Shown: in pieces, positions 34,172 to 40,822 of the stretch | Numbering within the stretch: the first letter of the stretch is position 1 | Layout of the letters: every line of letters begins with the position of its first letter | Made by a program: the position numbers and the translations under genes | NCBI GenBank assembly: GCA_024231905.1 | Contig: JAAEQC010000092.1 | Span: forward strand, 1 to 64,000 | Source: a bacterium | GTDB lineage: Bacteria > Krumholzibacteriota > Krumholzibacteriia > LZORAL124-64-63 | Length of the DNA stretch: 64,000 nucleotides | Reading direction: 5' to 3' | The notes under the pieces: model-generated | The model's input: the letters and a program-made list of their open reading frames with translations, nothing else | Told to the model about the DNA's origin: nothing | The model's database searches: none

Positions 34172-34579
34172 TTATCCCACGCCGACACGCGGTCTACGAG
34201 GCATCGGATTGTCGGGGTCCGGGTAGTATTCGCTACAGACCATGCACCTCCAAGCGTGCTCTTCGTGCTTCATGGGGCTGAAGATCCGCTTAGACCGGCA
34301 CTCGGCACAGTACATGTAGCCGTTCTTCTTGTCCTGCCAGCAGCCGTACTTCTCCCTGAAGCGTAGCCGTGGCCGGTGGAATAGGTACAGGGCCAACGAT
34401 AGAAGCGCCACGATCAGGCACAGCACGATCATCGCCAGAAGCATTGTAGGATCCGCCTCGTCAATCAGGCGCTCAAGCCGCTCCCTGATCGCCGTTGCCA
34501 CCAGGCCGATCAGGAAAGCTGCGGCCGTCGCGGCGATCATGCCGAGGTGGTTCACGAATCCGGACCAGAAGCTCTTCAC
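34172..34579 (-). CDS. Small membrane protein with C-terminal cysteine-rich (zinc-ribbon-like) tail (135 aa)
   Basis: Reads towards attL and ends 28 nt from the core. The frame is open from 34627, but AAGGGAG stands just before a GTG at 34579, which gives MKSFWSGFVNHLG as N-terminus. Two hydrophobic helices (about residues 11-30 and 45-66) are followed by a tail with Cys pairs (YCAECRSKRIF, WRCMVCSEYY), like a zinc ribbon. Family not recognised. Element genes next to an attachment site often encode accessory or superinfection functions; that is only an inference here. Confidence 0.6.
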   Translation of the reverse strand: MKSFWSGFVNHLGMIAATAAAFLIGLVATAIRERLERLIDEADPTMLLAMIVLCLIVALLSLALYLFHRPRLRFREKYGCWQDKKNGYMYCAECRSKRIFSPMKHEEHAWRCMVCSEYYPDPDNPMPRRPRVGVG

Positions 34580-34627
34580 ACACACTCCCTTCGCGCAGCA
34601 CGCTACGGTTACATTGTAGACGTGCAA

Positions 34628-35021
34628 GGGGGGCGACTCAAGCTTCCGTCGGGCCCTGGCGGGAGATTCTGGACGCGCTAGTGTGCGTGGCCCGGTTTCG
34701 GGGTAGCCACAGACCCCCCGGGCGCCAGCAGCACAATGGTGGGGGCGAGTCAGGTGGCATCCGTTACCACCTCGGAGCCCCGCACCGGCCGCGACGGCAA
34801 GAACTATCCAGCGAAATCAGTCCGGAGAGACACCTCAACCCGCGGGGGTGGCGCCGAAAGAGGGTTGTCAGATGCCTCGAATTCGCCTAGTATCCCGCAC
34901 CTGAACACAAGCGACTACTGAGCTATTTATTTGAATTACTGCTGTACACGCTGTGTATCTGAGCATTAGGTTGAGTCAGCAATCGGTGCCCGATCGCGAG
35001 CTTGGCCCAAGGAGATGGACG
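34628..35021. other. Element stretch without a supported gene
   Basis: Frames open here lack ribosome-binding sites and protein-like composition. AT-rich sequence at about 34917-34960 may hold regulatory signals for the small gene at 35022, but I see no clear -35/-10 pair. Confidence 0.4.
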
Positions 35022-35249
35022 ATGGGTTTGTTAGTATCGAAGACCAAAGGTGCCGAAGTCGCTGGTGCGTCGCCGGAGTTCGTAAGCATGGTCAATGAGA
35101 TTGGCCACAGTGCGGACGTCCGCCAGCAGACGAACTGCCGGACGGTAATCCCCCTTCAAGAGGGTGGACATAGTCCAACTCCCTCCCCGCCCCGTGCCTC
35201 TGGGGCTTTTCGGAGATTCATTGGTATTTTTCGAGGCCAGACGCCTTAG
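35022..35249 (+). CDS. Small hypothetical protein (75 aa)
   Basis: Supported mainly by AAGGAG seven nt before the ATG at 35022. The product (MGLLVSKTKGAEVAGASPEF ... RRFIGIFRGQTP) is short, has no membrane segment and resembles no family I know. It lies ahead of the 375-residue unknown gene. May not be real. Confidence 0.35.
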   Translation: MGLLVSKTKGAEVAGASPEFVSMVNEIGHSADVRQQTNCRTVIPLQEGGHSPTPSPPRASGAFRRFIGIFRGQTP

Positions 35250-35315
35250 CGGATCAAGATTCCGCTAGCGTATGGCCGCAGCAGTCCGTGCAACTTCGAC
35301 TTTGGAGGAGTTGGT

Positions 35316-36443
35316 TTGTGCGTATCCGTATTCGCGCCGAAACAGGCGATTTGTATCAGATATGGCTCCGAGTCCGTTTGGCTTCATAAGTATTTCGGAT
35401 GCGTCGAGCTCGCCGTTGACCTGCTCATCGCGAACAAAGATGAAGCGCCGATCGAATCCCTGGTTTGTATCGTGCCTCAGCGGCTATTTGAGTTCGATGG
35501 ATCAATCCGAAAAGAGCCGATCGCATTCGCCGACCTGACTCACGACCTGCGAAGTCCTGAATCCGATTTCTCTGGAGAGAAAAGCTACCACATTGACGAG
35601 AAGACGAATGGCACGATCGTAAGGCTGTCTATTGCAGACCCGAAGGCCGCGGATGACGAGCTGCACTATGTGGGTGAGTTTTATTCCGGCAATAAGATGG
35701 AGCCGTTCTCGGATAGTTCCGCAGAACGCGTGATCATGAACAACCGTTCGACCTGTTCGGTCCAGGTGAAACTATTCAAGCCAATGGCGCCCGGAGCCTC
35801 GCGTTGGTTTAGGTGGCATTTTCGAGCGTTGTCAGGGCCCTCGCGCATGAGGACGAAGCGGTCCTTCATCAAGGCGCTATCCAGGAATTCCGTTTGCTTC
35901 ACCTACCAGGTCAACGGGCCAGCCAGAGTTCGCAAGGGCGCGCGGAATAACTTCACCGCTTTTCGACGAGAGCTTGATCTGAGAATCAAGTACAGCCCTG
36001 AGAAGTACAGCCCCGAAGCGACCAGAAATCTGTATGACGCGCTCCAGACACTTGAGGAGCAACTGATCACTAACGGAACCCACCACGACTTGACCTCAGT
36101 GGAGATCAATGACTGGCGAACGAGGTTTTTTGAGTATCCTATGATGCCCTTTACAGAGCGACATATTGACGGCGCGGTTCGCGTTGTCGGAGATCAGCCC
36201 AACTTTGAGAAGCGCAAGGACAACGGTGGCGATAATTCAGAGTACTACGAGTGGGCAAGCGGCAAAGCGCAGTTGCCTCGGATTGCGGAGTACGAGGAAC
36301 ATGGTGACTTTGGCGTTCGATTCACCACTAAGTACGTGCCGTGGATATATAGGCACGGAACACTTCTCGGTATTCTAGGCTTCCTGATGGGAGCGGTTCG
36401 GCTCGGTCTATCCATTTTTGGAAATGGCGAAGAATCTCAGTAG
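35316..36443 (+). CDS. Unknown 375-aa protein with C-terminal membrane helix
   Basis: GGAGGAG (35304-35310) lies 5 nt before a TTG at 35316; no better start is seen. Low GC and A/T-ending codons set it apart from host genes. The N-terminal 200 residues are mixed alpha/beta with no motif I recognise (SLVCIVPQRLFEFDGSIRK, HDLRSPESDFSGEKSYH). The middle is basic and helical (ARNNFTAFRRELDLRIKYS). One hydrophobic helix near 347-367 (GTLLGILGFLMGAVRLGLSIF) suggests tail anchoring in the membrane. Its end overlaps a second small membrane protein. A defence or superinfection-exclusion role is possible from context, not from sequence. Confidence 0.6.
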   Translation: MCVSVFAPKQAICIRYGSESVWLHKYFGCVELAVDLLIANKDEAPIESLVCIVPQRLFEFDGSIRKEPIAFADLTHDLRSPESDFSGEKSYHIDEKTNGTIVRLSIADPKAADDELHYVGEFYSGNKMEPFSDSSAERVIMNNRSTCSVQVKLFKPMAPGASRWFRWHFRALSGPSRMRTKRSFIKALSRNSVCFTYQVNGPARVRKGARNNFTAFRRELDLRIKYSPEKYSPEATRNLYDALQTLEEQLITNGTHHDLTSVEINDWRTRFFEYPMMPFTERHIDGAVRVVGDQPNFEKRKDNGGDNSEYYEWASGKAQLPRIAEYEEHGDFGVRFTTKYVPWIYRHGTLLGILGFLMGAVRLGLSIFGNGEESQ

Positions 36444-36780
36444 TCTCGCCCAGAAGCTTCTACGCCTTGGCTTGCGAGTCTCGGACCTATATGACCCTAT
36501 TGCGAATCGGTGGTCAGCGTCGTCACCGATGTCATTGACGGCCCGAATAAACTCGGGATTTACGGCCTGTTTGGTCGGCATCACATTCCTCCGATACGGC
36601 TACATATTCTTCAAGCGGTATCGGCGAGATAAATACCGTGCTTTAGACCTTGATGGCGGCGACCAAACACCCGTATTAGGAATACGGCGAAATCGCCCCC
36701 GGCTCAAATCCCCCCGTGCTGGAGGCTGGGACACCTTTTGTTTATCCGGGTTCCCAGAATCATCTCTACGCCGATTGTGA
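36424..36780 (+). CDS. Small hypothetical membrane protein (118 aa)
   Basis: The ATG at 36424 overlaps the end of the 375-residue gene by 20 nt (a TTG at 36418 is also in frame). There is one likely membrane helix (ARINSGFTACLVGITFLRYG) followed by basic residues (FFKRYRRDKYRA). The last 40 residues look less protein-like, so the true gene may be shorter or interrupted. No family recognised. The overlap suggests it is a partner of the upstream gene. Confidence 0.4.
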   Translation: MAKNLSSLAQKLLRLGLRVSDLYDPIANRWSASSPMSLTARINSGFTACLVGITFLRYGYIFFKRYRRDKYRALDLDGGDQTPVLGIRRNRPRLKSPRAGGWDTFCLSGFPESSLRRL

Positions 36781-36837
36781 CGAGTCTGTACTATGCGAGG
36801 AATTGGGCGAATCGGGCGCTCTTGCATTCGTTCGGAA

Positions 36838-37490
36838 TCAGATCTTCAGGCTAAATCTGCCTCCCAGTGCATGGAGGACGGGGGGAATGTCGCAGTCTGC
36901 CAGTAACTCAATCTTCTCAATGATATCCCGCAGCGCCTCCAGGTCGGCCGCACCGTCGCGCAGGGCGGCCCGTATGGACGCCTCCACCTGCGCCCGGGGT
37001 ACGGCGGCGGTCTTCTCGCCGAGGGTCGACAGTCGATCCTGGGCGGTCTCAAGGGAGTGCTCTGTCTGGGCTAACTTGAACGCGAGGGCCTTGGAATCCC
37101 ACAGGCGATGCCCTCGACCAGGTTGTCCACGCGTGTCTGCAGACACCGGACCTCCCGCTCCAGGGGACGGCGGTCCTTTGCTTGCTGTCGGGCCCGCTTC
37201 ACCTCGGCCTGTGCGATCTCCCGGGCCGCGATCTTCACGGCATTGGCGCCGGCCGCCAAGTCCAAGGCCCATTGCTGCACGGCCTTCTCGAGCATCTCCA
37301 CACGGACAATGGCTTTGGATCCGCAGTCGGTGGCTGCGCCGTAGGGGGCGCACCTGTAGTTCCTGAATGGCCACTCGCCACTGGTCAGAACGCGGGTGCC
37401 GCTGCAGGCGTAGGTGGGGGCGTCCCGATGAAGGTTGTGGCGGACTCGTCGAAGATCCCTCTCAAGGCTGTTCACACCGAAATCGAGGTT
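36838..37490 (-). pseudogene. Degraded large serine recombinase (C-terminal half only)
   Basis: Two minus-strand frames together match the C-terminal half of the intact recombinase at 40823-42355. The first (about 37490-37100) has EWPFRNYRCAPYGAATDCGS and VRVEMLEKAVQQWALDLAAG, parallel to VWPYRNYRCKPYDVPHPCGS and VRVEYLEDAVKEWCLSASKS. The second (about 37110-36838) has the coiled-coil and the end (RDIIEKIELLADCDIPPVLH vs RSTLEKIVLPPEHYSPPILH). A frameshift near 37100 separates them. The catalytic N-terminal domain and part of the zinc ribbon are missing. It is a remnant of an earlier integration event or a decayed duplicate. Confidence 0.82.
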
Positions 37491-37735
37491 TGAGCCAAAG
37501 AACGCGGAGGCCACCGGCTTGGTGACGCTCTCCAGCGACGGACGGCGATTTCCAGGTAGCTTACCCCTGACTAGGTCGTCGGCATGGTGACGGTCGTGGC
37601 GTTGGCCGAGGTCTCCTTCCCGGTGGTGTAGCTCTGGCCCGATCCTCTGTGCCGAATCGGATATCATACCACTATACTTATTCGCCATTCTTCCCGTGTA
37701 ACCGCGATTTCCGGCTCACATGGGAGGACGAAACC

Positions 37736-37858
37736 ATGGCCAACGACGAGAAACCCACGCCCCGAATCAGAAGATCTGCGGCGATTCCGATTTGGGCGCT
37801 GGGCGCCCTGAAGTGCATTCTGGTCGAGCTCATCGTTCGATGGGTGCTCGGGCTGTAA
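37736..37858 (+). CDS. Very small single-pass membrane protein (40 aa)
   Basis: GGGAGG stands 7 nt before the ATG at 37736. The product begins MANDEKPTPRIRRSAAIPIW and continues with a hydrophobic helix (ALGALKCILVELIVRWVLGL). The charged start and single helix match many small membrane peptides. It lies just upstream of the tyrosine recombinase promoter. Supported by RBS and composition only. Confidence 0.45.
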   Translation: MANDEKPTPRIRRSAAIPIWALGALKCILVELIVRWVLGL

Positions 37859-37937
37859 TCGCTGCGAGGAACCTGCCGGGCATGTTCTGCGAGTCGCGGT
37901 AGGCGGCGAGGATGTCGCGAAACGTCCCTCCACCCGG

Positions 37938-37965
37938 TTGACACACCGTGTATATGGTGTATAAT
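37938..37965 (+). promoter_or_regulatory. Consensus promoter with operator-like palindrome, upstream of the tyrosine recombinase
   Basis: TTGACA (37938-37943), 16 bp, TATAAT (37960-37965): both hexamers are perfect. The spacer and edges hold ACACCGTGTATATGGTGT (37943-37960), a near-palindrome with 14 of 18 positions symmetric. A repressor bound here would block RNA polymerase. The RHH protein encoded two genes downstream is one candidate. Confidence 0.75.
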
Positions 37966-38017
37966 GGTAGAAATGGAAGTATTAGAGGTATACCTTCCGG
38001 CTGTCTGGAGGACGACA

Positions 38018-38977
38018 GTGATCACCCAGAATGAATTCAAGACGACTGAGATCCAGGCAGCACGGCAGACGGCTCTCGCGATCACGGATACGGCACGGCT
38101 CGTTGAGGCGTTTCTCTCTGGCCGCAACGAACGGACCTTGCGCGCTTACAACGGAGATCTCAGAGACTTCGCCAAGTTCGCCGACGCGGCCGACGTACCA
38201 ACTGCCGCCGCTCTTCTATTGGGACGCGGCCACGGATCAGCCAACGCATTGGCTCTGTTCTATCGGTCCGGCCTTTTCGACCGTGGTTTTGCCCCAGCTA
38301 CGATCAATCGCCGACTCGCCGCCCTTCGGGCGCTGGTGAAGATGGCCCGGACTCTCGGATTTGTGACCTGGTCTCTGGAGGTTGAGAGCGTTAAGGCACG
38401 CTCCTATCGAGATACGCGCGGGCCCGGCCCGCGTGGTGTGAGGGCCATTCTGGGCACTCTGGATGGCGACACTCGGCCAAAGGCCCTGCGGGACCGGGCC
38501 GTGCTGCGGCTCCTCTACGACTGCGGCCTGCGCCGCGGGGAGGTCGTCGGTCTCGACGTGGGGGATCTCGACCTTGAAGGCGATCGAGTCTTCGTTCTGG
38601 GGAAGGGTCGGACAGGTCGGGAGCCGGTGACCCTGCCGGCGCCGACTACTGAGGCCCTGACGGCTTGGCTAACCGCCCACCCGACCGGCGAGGGGCCGCT
38701 GTTCGTCAACTTCGATAGAGCGGGGAAGGGCAGTCGCCTCACGGGGCGCTCCGTGGGCCGTCTGGTTGCGGCTCTGGGCGCTCGGGTTGGCCTGGAAGTC
38801 CGCCCACATGGCCTGCGGCATACGGCTATCACGGAGGCTCTTGAGGCCACTGGCGGCGACGTGCGACGGGTAGCCAGATTCTCTAGGCACGCCGACATCC
38901 GCGTTCTGAGCCTCTACGATGACAACCGCGAGGATCTGGGGGGTGAGGTCGCACGCTTGGTTGCGGCTGCGGTCTGA
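38018..38977 (+). CDS. Tyrosine recombinase/integrase (319 aa)
   Basis: The GTG at 38018 has GGAGG (38008-38012) upstream; earlier in-frame ATGs overlap the promoter -10 and are unlikely. N-terminal core-binding domain: LVEAFLSGRNERTLRAYNGD through about residue 125. The catalytic domain keeps the full set: Arg172 (CGLRRGEVVGL), Lys196 (GKGRTGREPV), His264 and Arg267 (HGLRHTAITEA), His291 (FSRHADIRVLS) and Tyr300. It resembles XerC/D and phage/island integrases. It starts a rightward unit with the RHH gene 14 nt later. Role in the element is unclear because the large serine recombinase better explains the att cores; it could resolve dimers or mark a nested element. Confidence 0.93.
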   Translation: MITQNEFKTTEIQAARQTALAITDTARLVEAFLSGRNERTLRAYNGDLRDFAKFADAADVPTAAALLLGRGHGSANALALFYRSGLFDRGFAPATINRRLAALRALVKMARTLGFVTWSLEVESVKARSYRDTRGPGPRGVRAILGTLDGDTRPKALRDRAVLRLLYDCGLRRGEVVGLDVGDLDLEGDRVFVLGKGRTGREPVTLPAPTTEALTAWLTAHPTGEGPLFVNFDRAGKGSRLTGRSVGRLVAALGARVGLEVRPHGLRHTAITEALEATGGDVRRVARFSRHADIRVLSLYDDNREDLGGEVARLVAAAV

Positions 38978-38991
38978 ATCGAGGAGAGACG

Positions 38992-39219
38992 ATGGCGAAT
39001 GAACCGGGGCCAGCGAAGAAGAAGACGAGCTTCTATCTACCAATCGACCTCATGGAGCAGGCCCGAGATGCGGCGTGGTGGTCTCGAATATCTCTTGCTG
39101 AGTTAGTTGAGGCGGCATTGCGGAAGGAGATTCGTCGCTTAGCTCGGAGCCACGGGCGATCAAATGGAGAGTTTCCTCGGAGAAAGGCCGAATTGAAAGC
39201 GGGGCGGCCTCTCAAATAG
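38992..39219 (+). CDS. Ribbon-helix-helix (CopG-like) DNA-binding protein (75 aa)
   Basis: ATG preceded by CGAGGAGAG, 14 nt after the recombinase stop. Residues 11-50 (KTSFYLPIDLMEQARDAAWW ... ISLAELVEAALRKEIRRL) fit the RHH fold: a short beta strand with alternating polar residues, then two helices. The C-terminal 25 residues are basic. Likely a small repressor or accessory recombination protein; it could bind the near-palindrome at 37943-37960. No toxin partner is adjacent, so an antitoxin role is less likely. Confidence 0.75.
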   Translation: MANEPGPAKKKTSFYLPIDLMEQARDAAWWSRISLAELVEAALRKEIRRLARSHGRSNGEFPRRKAELKAGRPLK

Positions 39220-39293
39220 ACCATTTACTCTGAGTCCGACTATTGTGTTCATCCAGGAGGCAATCCAGCGGTCTCGAAATGGGGTGATTTGCC

Positions 39294-40001
39294 TTGCGAC
39301 CAAATGACATGAAAGGCTATTCTCCAAGCGACTCAACCCTCCAACCGCAGGATTTGCTCGTGGTCACAGCCGCAGTCCAAGAATTGCTAGGCGAACTGAG
39401 CGTTGTCGAAGATAAGTGGGCTCCGCCTGAGTTGTACATCTCAGGCAACCGAGCCTTCTTGAGTCGCAGCCCTCGAGTCAGCGTGATTGGCACTCGCAAG
39501 CCTAGCGAACTCGGCATTCGAAACGCGCGTCGGTATTCTTCGTTTTTGGCCAAGAACAGGGCGACAGTGGTCAGTGGTCTCGCCATGGGTGTGGATACGA
39601 TTGCGCATACTTCGGCAATTGAGACTGGAGGCCTGACGATCGCAGTTCTTGGGACTCCGATCGGTGTTGTAACTCCCAAAGCGAATACAGAATTGCAGGG
39701 ATTTATCGGTGAGCACCATTTGCTAGTATCACAGTTTGCACCTGGATCCCGAGTGTATCCTGGGAACTTTCCGAAACGAAATCGGACGATGGCGCTGATT
39801 AGCAATGGTACGATCATAATTGAGGCTGGCGAAACAAGCGGAACGATGAGTCAGGGCATCGAGACCCTTCGGCTGGGCCGACCGTTGTTCATTCTTGCTG
39901 ATGTTTTAGAGGCTGGGTTGTCGTGGCCCCAAAAATTCTTGGATTACGGAGCTATCGTTCTGAGTGAACCGGAAGATCTTTTCGAGTTCCTGCCGATTTG
40001 A
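39294..40001 (+). CDS. DprA/Smf-like Rossmann protein (SLOG superfamily), minimal form (235 aa)
   Basis: Starts at TTG 39294 behind GGGGTGA; ATG 39309 is an alternative. The protein is the DprA core alone: RVSVIGTRKPSELGIRNARR, VVSGLAMGVDTIAHTSAI, LTIAVLGTPIGVV, FPKRNRTMALISNGTIIIEA and TSGTMSQGIETLRLGRPLF. Housekeeping DprA binds ssDNA and loads RecA during transformation, usually with an N-terminal SAM-like and C-terminal winged-helix domain; both are absent here. AT-richer codons mark it as foreign to the host. Its stop overlaps the phosphoribosyltransferase start (TTGA), so the two act together. A nucleic-acid or nucleotide-sensing defence role is inferred. Confidence 0.85.
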   Translation: MRPNDMKGYSPSDSTLQPQDLLVVTAAVQELLGELSVVEDKWAPPELYISGNRAFLSRSPRVSVIGTRKPSELGIRNARRYSSFLAKNRATVVSGLAMGVDTIAHTSAIETGGLTIAVLGTPIGVVTPKANTELQGFIGEHHLLVSQFAPGSRVYPGNFPKRNRTMALISNGTIIIEAGETSGTMSQGIETLRLGRPLFILADVLEAGLSWPQKFLDYGAIVLSEPEDLFEFLPI

Positions 40002-40666
40002 GCGTGATACCATTGTCTGAATTGTCCAGACCCAATCAGGTAACTTTCGGTTCCTACCTTATATATCCGACGCGCTGCCGGTCGCTTTGTGCCGCCAAGT
40101 TCAAGAACATGGTTCTCCAGATAAAAGAAGATCGATACAATTTTACAGCCAAGTGTCGAATGCCGGAGTATGCGGCGCGCAGGCTGGCAGAGTCTGTTAC
40201 AGATACAGTCTTGACGGACTTCTTTGAGCCAGATTCGGTCTTGGTTCCTGTTCCAAGGAGCGGCATTCTTCAGAAGGATGCGCTTTGGCCGAGCCTTCGA
40301 ATTTGCGAGGCGCTAGTGAGTCAAGGACTTGGGGCTAGGTATGAGCCGATCCTGCGACGGGAAATACCAGTCCCGAAGTCGAGCTATTCGAAGACCCGTA
40401 CTGGGCCGACGCAGCATTTTCAATCGCTTTCTGCATCCCCAATTAGCACTGCGCGGAATATCATTCTCGTCGATGATATCGTCACGCGTGGAGCTACGTT
40501 TATAGGATGTTGCTGGCGACTTCTGGACACGTTGCCTGATCGCCGAGTCAAATGTTTCGCTATCGCACGCACAGTTTGGGACGAAGATGTCGGCGAACTG
40601 ACTGACCCCTGCTTGGGAACCTGTACGAGAGAAAGTGAACAGTTCGTGAGGAGAGAACCAGGTTAG
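39998..40666 (+). CDS. Phosphoribosyltransferase-domain protein (ComFC-like), partner of the DprA-like protein (222 aa)
   Basis: Translation start TTG 39998 overlaps the upstream stop; a GTG at 40004 is also in frame. The PRPP-binding signature NIILVDDIVTRGATFIGCCW is intact, and VLVPVPRSGILQKDAL is the N-terminal PRTase strand-loop. Pyrophosphate-loop region YSKTRTGPTQHFQSL resembles ComFC. The usual ComFC N-terminal zinc ribbon is absent. The base or nucleotide it acts on is unknown. DprA-like and PRTase genes as an overlapping pair inside an island look like a defence module; I recall such pairings being discussed for prokaryotic immunity but cannot verify it here. Confidence 0.82.
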   Translation: MSVIPLSELSRPNQVTFGSYLIYPTRCRSLCAAKFKNMVLQIKEDRYNFTAKCRMPEYAARRLAESVTDTVLTDFFEPDSVLVPVPRSGILQKDALWPSLRICEALVSQGLGARYEPILRREIPVPKSSYSKTRTGPTQHFQSLSASPISTARNIILVDDIVTRGATFIGCCWRLLDTLPDRRVKCFAIARTVWDEDVGELTDPCLGTCTRESEQFVRREPG

Positions 40667-40822
40667 GTCGATCTATCGCTCAACCCGATGAGTCCCTAAA
40701 GAAGCATTATCGGACACATATTTCCGTTATCAGTGACGGCGAATTCCATCCGGTACTGACCGCTAGAAGATCGGTTGATCCCCGCGCGTGAGATCGCGAA
40801 TCCAGCGGAACAGCCGGATCTA

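Noticed and set aside
34495-34921. Several plus-strand frames opposite and after the attL-side membrane gene
   Set aside because: No ribosome-binding sites, protein composition like non-coding DNA, and partial overlap with a better-supported minus-strand gene.
36690-36730. GGCTCAAATCC near 36701, resembling a tRNA T-arm
   Set aside because: No matching T-stem, anticodon arm or acceptor stem could be built around it.
39220-39293. Toxin partner for the RHH protein
   Set aside because: The 74-nt gap holds no gene and the following protein is DprA-like, so a toxin-antitoxin pair is not supported.
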